Source: Laguncularia racemosa
Lineage: Eukaryota; Streptophyta; Magnoliopsida; Myrtales; Combretaceae
Direction: 5' to 3'
Assembly: GCA_037954665.1 (NCBI GenBank)
Contig: JBBMOL010000280.1
Location: 372,001-436,000 of the forward strand
Length of the DNA stretch: 64,000 nucleotides
Shown here piece after piece: positions 57,315 through 64,000 of this stretch. The number at the start of each line of letters is the position of its first letter. The first letter of the stretch is position 1. The notes beneath the pieces were generated by a model, which worked only from the letters and a program-made list of their open reading frames with translations, was not told the DNA's origin and did not search any database. The position numbers and the translations under genes were made by a program.

Positions 57315-60300
57315 TGGCAATGTTAGTTAGATGCTGATGTTGGTGTGATGGCAAATAAGGTAGTATGATGGTTATAGTATTGGTGGCAATGGTACCAATG
57401 ACAAACTAATGGTTATGTCGTAATCATGCAATGGTAATGAAATTGTTGCTTCAATAGAGTTTTGTAACAGTTTTGTATCTTAATGAGTATACTTTTATAA
57501 TTACATACTTGTCTTAGATGTGTACTTTTCATTACTTGTCTTGAGAATGCATATGTGTGCTTTTATCTTTATCTGTCACTATTATTCAATAGAGATGTGT
57601 TAGCTTCTAATTAGTTCATATCAATTATTCTAATAAAATCTATATACTAGATATATATAATTAAAATAAAATAAAATAAAATATAAAATAATAAAAAAAA
57701 AAGGAAATGGCTACAAAAGAAAACCTTACCCTTGCTAGTGGTTAGACACCTCAAGATCAAGGTGCAGATGAACACCATTTAAGGAGGGTTGCATGACCCT
57801 CCCAAGGTAATGACTAGTTATTGTAAGCCTTGAGTGGTTGGCTAAGGCCAAGATCACTTATTGGGTCATGCAACCTACTAAGGTTATGGGTGGATACCCA
57901 CCTTTGTTGGTGAGTGCTATAACCCACCTAATGTGGTAGGTATCATTCACTACTTTTAGAAAGCAAAAAAAAAAAAAAAAATCAATAAAAACAATCAAAT
58001 CGAAGTATGGTTGTGCTATAAAGTTAAAAAGAAAAAAGAAAGAAATTCGTAATAAAAGCAATCACATCGAAGTATAGTCGTGTAACTTAACTTTGACCTA
58101 ATACTTTCTTTGATTTGCTTTTAGGTAATGAAGTCATCTAGCACCACTACCCTCAATAGGTAAAGGTAGTCACACATAGTTATTGGTGGGTTGTATAACC
58201 CACCAAGTGATTTCAACCTTAGCTAACCACTCTAAGTCTTAATGTTGGTGTAGCCAATGGTTGGTGTTAAGTTCTTTTTTTTCAATCATTTCCTTTTTTA
58301 TATATTTTGTATTCTTTTAATAATAATATCACTTTATTCAATTTATTATTGTGGACTGATTAAAAATTGACGCATGTCTACTAACTATATTGATAGATAG
58401 AGATAAACTACAGGTACATAAAGTGTTATTTAACGGTTAAAACTCAAATATGAATAGTGAAACAATGTGTATGTTTGTATATGCTTGTAGGTTGTATCCA
58501 TGTACATACACACATACAATATAATTAAAAATGAACACAACTTCATATAAGGAAAATGAGCCAAAACCTACCATTAGATGAGACAAACTTAAAACCCATA
58601 ACAAACAATATAAATAAAACATCATTTCTTTTTTTTTTCGCATAATTTACTCCAATAAAAAACCACTTATCGTGACAAAGTGAAAGGAGCACCATTCTAA
58701 AGTCATCATGAATTCCAATTAACTTCTCAAATTAAAATTATTCTGTTAAATTTTAATCTCAATTTCTATGAATTGACAAATCCTTAAAGACCTAAACCAA
58801 AGAGAAAATCTATAAAAGTAACCTTTACCAAAACCTTAAAACTTAACCTTATCTCCCCTAATCTACACAAAAATACATTATTTATACTTCAATTTCAAAT
58901 CCTAAAATAATAATCAAACAAACTTTTAAGGAAAGTATGTCAATTGGATTTAAGTTTTGAATTAAGAAGACATTATATCAAAACTTCACCTTTTTTTCTT
59001 TCATTCAATCAAAAGAAGTCAAATGCAATCATTTAATATTGTAAGAGATAGATGCATACTTAAGAACCCTAAAAAAAAAAAATCTAATTCTTACAAATAA
59101 TTTAAAAAGAGATTGTAGAGGGCAATTTTTGTATTTAGGCCCTTAACCTAATTCAATGCCATTGGCCAGTTTCATGGATTGGTGACAAGTCCAAGAAACT
59201 AGGCCCAATTGAGGATGTCATAAAGAGATTTAGCTTAATAGACTCAAAACAAGGATCGTTGAACTAGTTTTTATTGCCCTTGGACTTACTCAATTTGTCT
59301 TGGTGTGAAAAATGTAAACTAAAAAAAAAAAAAGATCTTTTGACTCTATTTGGGCCTTATATGACCTTAATAGGCCTTTAAAAAAGGCCTAAATAAGATA
59401 ATTGGCTTAATGAGCTTATATTATAATGAAATGGGCTAAGTCTTATAAAGCTTAAGAAGACTTAAGCTTAAGCTAGGCCCAAGCCTAAGTCTAAAGCCCA
59501 TGAGTCCATAAGGTTAAAAAGGCTTCTATCTCAACCATCTATCATTAGAACTAATCTAACAACCCTCATAAATAGCTCAGCTAGTCCATCCATCTCAACT
59601 TCATCCAAAGGTCAATGTTAAGGGCTAAAATTAATATATAAGAGCCTCTTTCTCCTCAATTGCGACATTCCAAGTATTAGTAAGCTTTACATAGATGCCA
59701 TTACTCTATTAGAATCACTCTCCATAAAATTAAACACCGGAAATTCACCAATAACAAGTCAAGAATGAATCAAAAACTATATTATCAATATGCTATCACA
59801 CACATGCTTTGAGAATTCGAGCTTACTTGTTCCTCCTCCCATGCCTTTCTCTAAGATCATCTCTCCATATGTTATCAAATCAAGACTTCTCTAAGATCGA
59901 TTAGCATGCTATTGTACATGATCAATCATCAATAATAATCTCTCATATAGAAAGTTAGTTAAATATTCAAACCTTAAAATTTGTAGAAAAGAACCTATAA
60001 GATCACAAATCGAGACCCTATATCATAACTTAGATGAGGGCATAGATCAAAAGTGAAAGAGAAAAAAAAAAAACTAAACTAAGCCAAAAAGCCCTAGAAA
60101 CCTACTACTTAGCCATGTGGTCAAGCACAATTTTTTTAGGTGTTAACCACTTACTCTTATCACCACTTCTGTATGTGATTAATCATAGTAGGACCAATCA
60201 ATCACTCACCTTCTTTGTGAAAACAAAAAAACACAAACCACTTATAAAATGGCCTATACATATTTTTTGTTTTGTAACTTTTGCTAACTATTGCACAAAT

Positions 60301-61564
60301 CACTAAAACAAACACAACATAAATAAAGCTATCGGCTATCTTCTTGGAATCAAAATGTTAGACCTCTCAAACCTCTTTGATGAAGAGCCTCTAAGCACTA
60401 TGTAAATCATTTAAGAAACCAAGATGGACTCACATTTTATGATGCCAAGATAAGCTAGGTAAGATAAGGTCTATAGAAATAGCTAGGCTTACAAAAAAAA
60501 AAAAAAAAAAAAAAAAGAAAGAAGATTTGAAAGACCTTAAATTTTTAACATGAAGTGAAAAAATAGCTACACACCAATTCTACAAAGAGGCTTGGTCAAC
60601 ACCATTAGCCTCCTCTTTTTTTTTTTTAAAGAATAATAAAGTGAAGCTTGAGATAGAACGTTTGTTGGCTAATCAAATATCTAAGTGAAGACGATGAAAA
60701 TAAGTGAAGAGATTTCCATCTTGAAAATCATTTTCTTTTTTTTTTTCTAAATAGGAAAGAAATAAGTGAAAATAGATAAAAATAAAAAGAATTACAAAAT
60801 TGTCACTTATAAATGGGCATGTGCTCAAGGTAATAGAAAAGGTATTTTTGAAATACTTTTTATTACCTTATTTGCTTATAAATGGGTTTTGGAATTTTTG
60901 TTCCAAGTATATTTTTTATTCTTATTCTATTAAGAATAATTATTATCTTCAATAAGATAGCATTTTTTATTATTCTCAATAAATAATTATTAGTTATATT
61001 CTATAATAACCAAATATGAGCATGTATTTTTGGCCATATTTCCAATTTATTATTGTGATAAATAAGATGAAATAAATATTAGAATAAATATTACTTACAA
61101 TAAAAATTTATACAAAGGAAAACTAAAACATAAATTTCTAATATATTACTCACAATAGTCATTTTTAAGGAATAATTTTTTTTAGCAATTTTCAACAAAA
61201 TAAAATTGGAGTAATTTTTTCAAATACTATATTGATTTCTGTTCATTTTCTATTTATATAGTCAACCATATTTTAAAGTAGAAATTATATATATATTCTT
61301 TTTCACTGGATTTCCTTCTTGCCACTCATTTTCGCATTACCAAACACATAGTTAAATACTTCGCGGCTTTGTTCGTAAAATTTTTCATTCTTCTCTCCGA
61401 ATTCTTATTCTTGGGAACCAATTTACCAAACAGAGATTTATTTGTAAAACTGTCCACTCTCGTCCCGCCTTTGCATTTTGAATCTGGAATACACTAAGCA
61501 ACTTCAAAATCCAAACTTGGAGTGAGAGCTCAATCCACACAACGCAATCGAAAAAGAAACAAAG
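57315..61564. other. intergenic DNA and upstream region of the SKA2-like gene
   Basis: No gene supported. 57770-58210 contains several GGTGGGTT/AACCCACC inverted segments. 59340-59560 is rich in AAGCCC/GGGCCT words as at 10.4-11.4 kb. Several A runs lie near 57670-57710, 59320 and 60490-60516. The last ~300 bp, with a TATATATATA tract near 61286-61297, is the probable promoter and leader of the next gene. Confidence 0.5.
58183..58206. repeat. perfect 10-bp inverted repeat
   Basis: TTGGTGGGTT and AACCCACCAA separated by GTAT. Related but imperfect GGGTGG..CCACCC pairs lie nearby at 57780-57930, so this may be part of a small foldback element. Confidence 0.7.
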
Positions 61565-63722
61565 ATGGGGCATACACATAACCAGCACCATCGATCCCTT
61601 GACGGTTTAATTGATCTCTTCACAAAAGCCAACCACGACCTAACGGCAGTCCAGCACAGGCTCGAGCGAGAATTCCAAACGGTTTATCCAGACAATGTAA
61701 GTCTCCTTCATTTCTTTCTTAATTTCGTTTAATTTTACCACTTTTTCAAATGTTTTTAGTTGGAAAGTGGTGTATACGTTTTTGGAACGAAGAATTCTGC
61801 TTAAAGATATAAACTTTAAGTGATTTGTGGTAATGGGTATTTTAGGAAGAAGAAGAAGTCTATGTGGTATTTGGAGTCGTGGGGCGATTTGAGTGATTTT
61901 TGGTCGGCTAAGTTTGTGAAAAATTATGTATGTAATGTGTGAAGAACTGTGGTTCGAGGGCTATGAAATGATATTAGTTTGTTAATTTGTGCAAGGTATC
62001 AATTGGAATATCCATTGTACGAATTAGATTTTTCCCCCCTTTTTGCCAGCTCTATATTTTACTGGGATGGGGAAGATGATCGAAAGTGTTGCATAGAGGT
62101 GGCAGAAAAGTGTTCATACCGTATGGTTTGTAGGAATTCGAGGTCATAGTGGCTAAGATAGTGATATTATTCGATCGAATAATGTTTATATTGAGTTTGT
62201 GTAGACATAATTGTGTATTTTATCGTTTGGTGATATAATATGTTTAGAGGAAAGATCAGTGGAAACTGGATTCTTGATAGGCGTGTTAAATATGATGCTT
62301 TGTTTGCCTTGAGGGATACATGTTCTAGTTAGCTAAATATTTGGCTGTTTAGCCTAGAGTTTTACGTCATGGTTGAAAGTAATGTGTTTTAGGACGTTAT
62401 GATTACTTGCTTTGAGGCTGTGATATGTTTTGAAGGGAATCTTTGTGAGATTTATCATCTTATTGCCATGCCCGTATATATTCTGAATCCTGCATTTACC
62501 TTCAAGCTTCAAGCCTCCGGTTTCTGATGGGATAATGAATTAATTGGATATATACGAATATTTGTCTAGTCCTGCTATATATTTCTGAATTTATGGCATT
62601 TTGATTTATTTGAAGGCAAATCCAGCAAAGCTCGTTTCTAGGGTAAAGAAGCTTCTGGAAGATCTATCCATTTTAAAAGATCATTGCCAACAACTTCTTG
62701 CTGCCAAGCAGGTTTTGTTTTTGTCCTCTATAATTTTCTCTTGTTTGCTGATTATTTCCAAGGAAATGAAATCACTTGGATGCGATTTGCTTTTCAATCC
62801 TAATTGGGTAAGAAGTTTGCTGTCTCACAATGAGAACAATTGTTCTTTTTGACGGGGAATGCTTTAGTATGCTTTCTTGTAGTTTAGGTAGATAAGCATT
62901 GTTCATTTGTAACTGACTAAAGAATTCTAACTAACCAGAGAATGAAAGAAAGAGACATAGCAAATGTCAAACATAATCTTTACAAAGCATTTGTGGCCTA
63001 TCAGTCAATGGATGTATCAACATTTGTGATAATCTGTCTTTTTTACTGGAGATGGTATGATATAATGATTTGCAATGATGAAGTAGGATGCATATAGAAA
63101 ACCCATCTAGTAGGAATGAGGCTTGAATCTTGCTATCGTCATCGTTGTATTTGTTATAATCTAATTTTTACATTAGTAAAATATTAGTGGAGTAATCACA
63201 AGAAATTGTAGTAACTCATGGTTTTTAACTTGTAGTGATGGTGCTGGTGGGAGGTGGAGACAAAACTGGTGGCCAGTTTTACTGGTTGACGACCACTGAA
63301 AATGTAAATGGATAATAGGGGAAATTGGTTGTGACAGTCATTTCTCACCATCACCTGCCACTGAAAGTTATAGATAACTGCAAGTACTCTGGACTACAGC
63401 TTTGATAATAGGGCATTATAAGCATTGATAACTAACTAATATTAAAAGAAATTTGGAAAATGTTCTTGAGGTAACAAATGCACCCTTGTTTGAACTGATA
63501 GCTTGATGTATGAATAGAACCTCATATCTTTGTGGCACAATACAAAGGGGACACTAGTACTCTTTGTTCATGTTTCTTGTAAATGTTATTTTGCAGGATT
63601 TAATTGATAAAGCTCAGACAACTATTGTTGGAAACAGAAACTTGATCCGAAGAATGCAATCATCTGTAGGAATTTCCCTGACCAGTGATTCTGATGATCC
63701 TACATACACCAGCTTTACCCAG
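61565..63722 (+). CDS. SKA2-like kinetochore protein, 5' part (runs off window)
   Basis: Three exons inferred: 61565-61696 (44 codons), 62616-62711 (32) and 63597-63722 (42), all phase 0, with donors GTAAGT, GTTTTG and GTACCG and acceptors GAAG and TTGCAG. The first 118 residues read MGHTHNQHHRSLDGLIDLFT.., KANHDLTAVQHRLEREFQ, NPAKLVSRVKKLLEDL, QQLLAAKQDLIDKAQTTIVG and end SDSDDPTYTSFTQ. This alpha-helical, coiled-coil layout matches the conserved plant protein annotated as spindle and kinetochore-associated protein 2, which in other organisms helps couple kinetochores to microtubules. The family assignment rests on recalled similarity. The remaining exons lie beyond the right edge. No lesion is seen. 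The longer open frame reading through the second donor (to 62852) is intronic. Confidence 0.7.
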
Positions 63723-64000
63723 GTACCGTTCATGTTATTCTAGTAGTGCTTGAAAGAGGCTTTTCCTGCTATCTCTCTACTGGTATCTTCTAGTTCCTGT
63801 TATCTATAGAACATGTTTTAAATCTGCTATGTGTGAGTGAGTTGACACAGCACTATTTATTTAGGAGTAACAGCCACTTTGAAAGTTTCAGCATCAAATC
63901 TTTTCTTTTCTGAATACCCTTTCTAGGTGCAATAGCCACTTTGGTAGTGTGTTTCAACATTTTTTTCTTCAATAATTAATTTAACATTATTTTCCCTGCC

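Noticed and set aside
62712..62852. Extension of exon 2 of the SKA2-like gene
   Set aside because: The continuation after AAGCAG lacks family similarity, and exon 3 continues the expected protein in frame from 63597.

Overview
The window looks like nuclear DNA of a flowering plant, most likely a dicot. It is AT-rich, has GT-AG introns and plant-type LTR retrotransposons, and carries two genes of plant families. I cannot name the species. Only about 4 kb belongs to host genes. The rest is retroelement sequence of different ages and AT-rich intergenic DNA.

Layout: 1-13.7 kb has no gene, but 7737-10338 is an old, eroded solo LTR of the same family as the large element further right. 13771-19661 is a complete but inactivated Ty3/gypsy chromovirus on the minus strand (target duplication CTTGG). 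20740-22938 is an intact three-exon DUF1218 (MWL/DESIGUAL-type) membrane protein gene. 22.9-26.6 kb is relic repeat DNA with a LINE-type RNase H scrap. 26.6-55.3 kb is a nest. A Ty1/copia element of SIRE/Maximus type (minus strand, with an envelope-like region) holds a 14.6-kb Tat/Ogre-type gypsy element (28309-42885, TSD TCTTC) inside its left LTR and a solo LTR of that same gypsy family (45954-47963, TSD AAATT) inside its RNase H region. The nest may itself lie between the eroded arms of an older DNA transposon. 55.9-57.3 kb holds an unassigned pair of ~390-bp direct repeats. 61565-63722 is the 5' part of a gene resembling plant SKA2 (kinetochore) that runs off the right edge.

No element here looks capable of autonomous movement: all have stops or frameshifts. 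The most notable structures belong to the Tat/Ogre element. These are a tRNA-Arg primer site, an extra ORF1, a phase-preserving candidate intron between protease and reverse transcriptase, a second (archaeal-type) RNase H, an 88-bp dimeric tandem repeat before the 3' LTR, and a tRNA-like A-box/B-box module inside the LTR that can be recognised in all four LTRs of the family in the window. I found no CRISPR array, operon, rRNA or true tRNA gene, and no clear sign of an undescribed host system.
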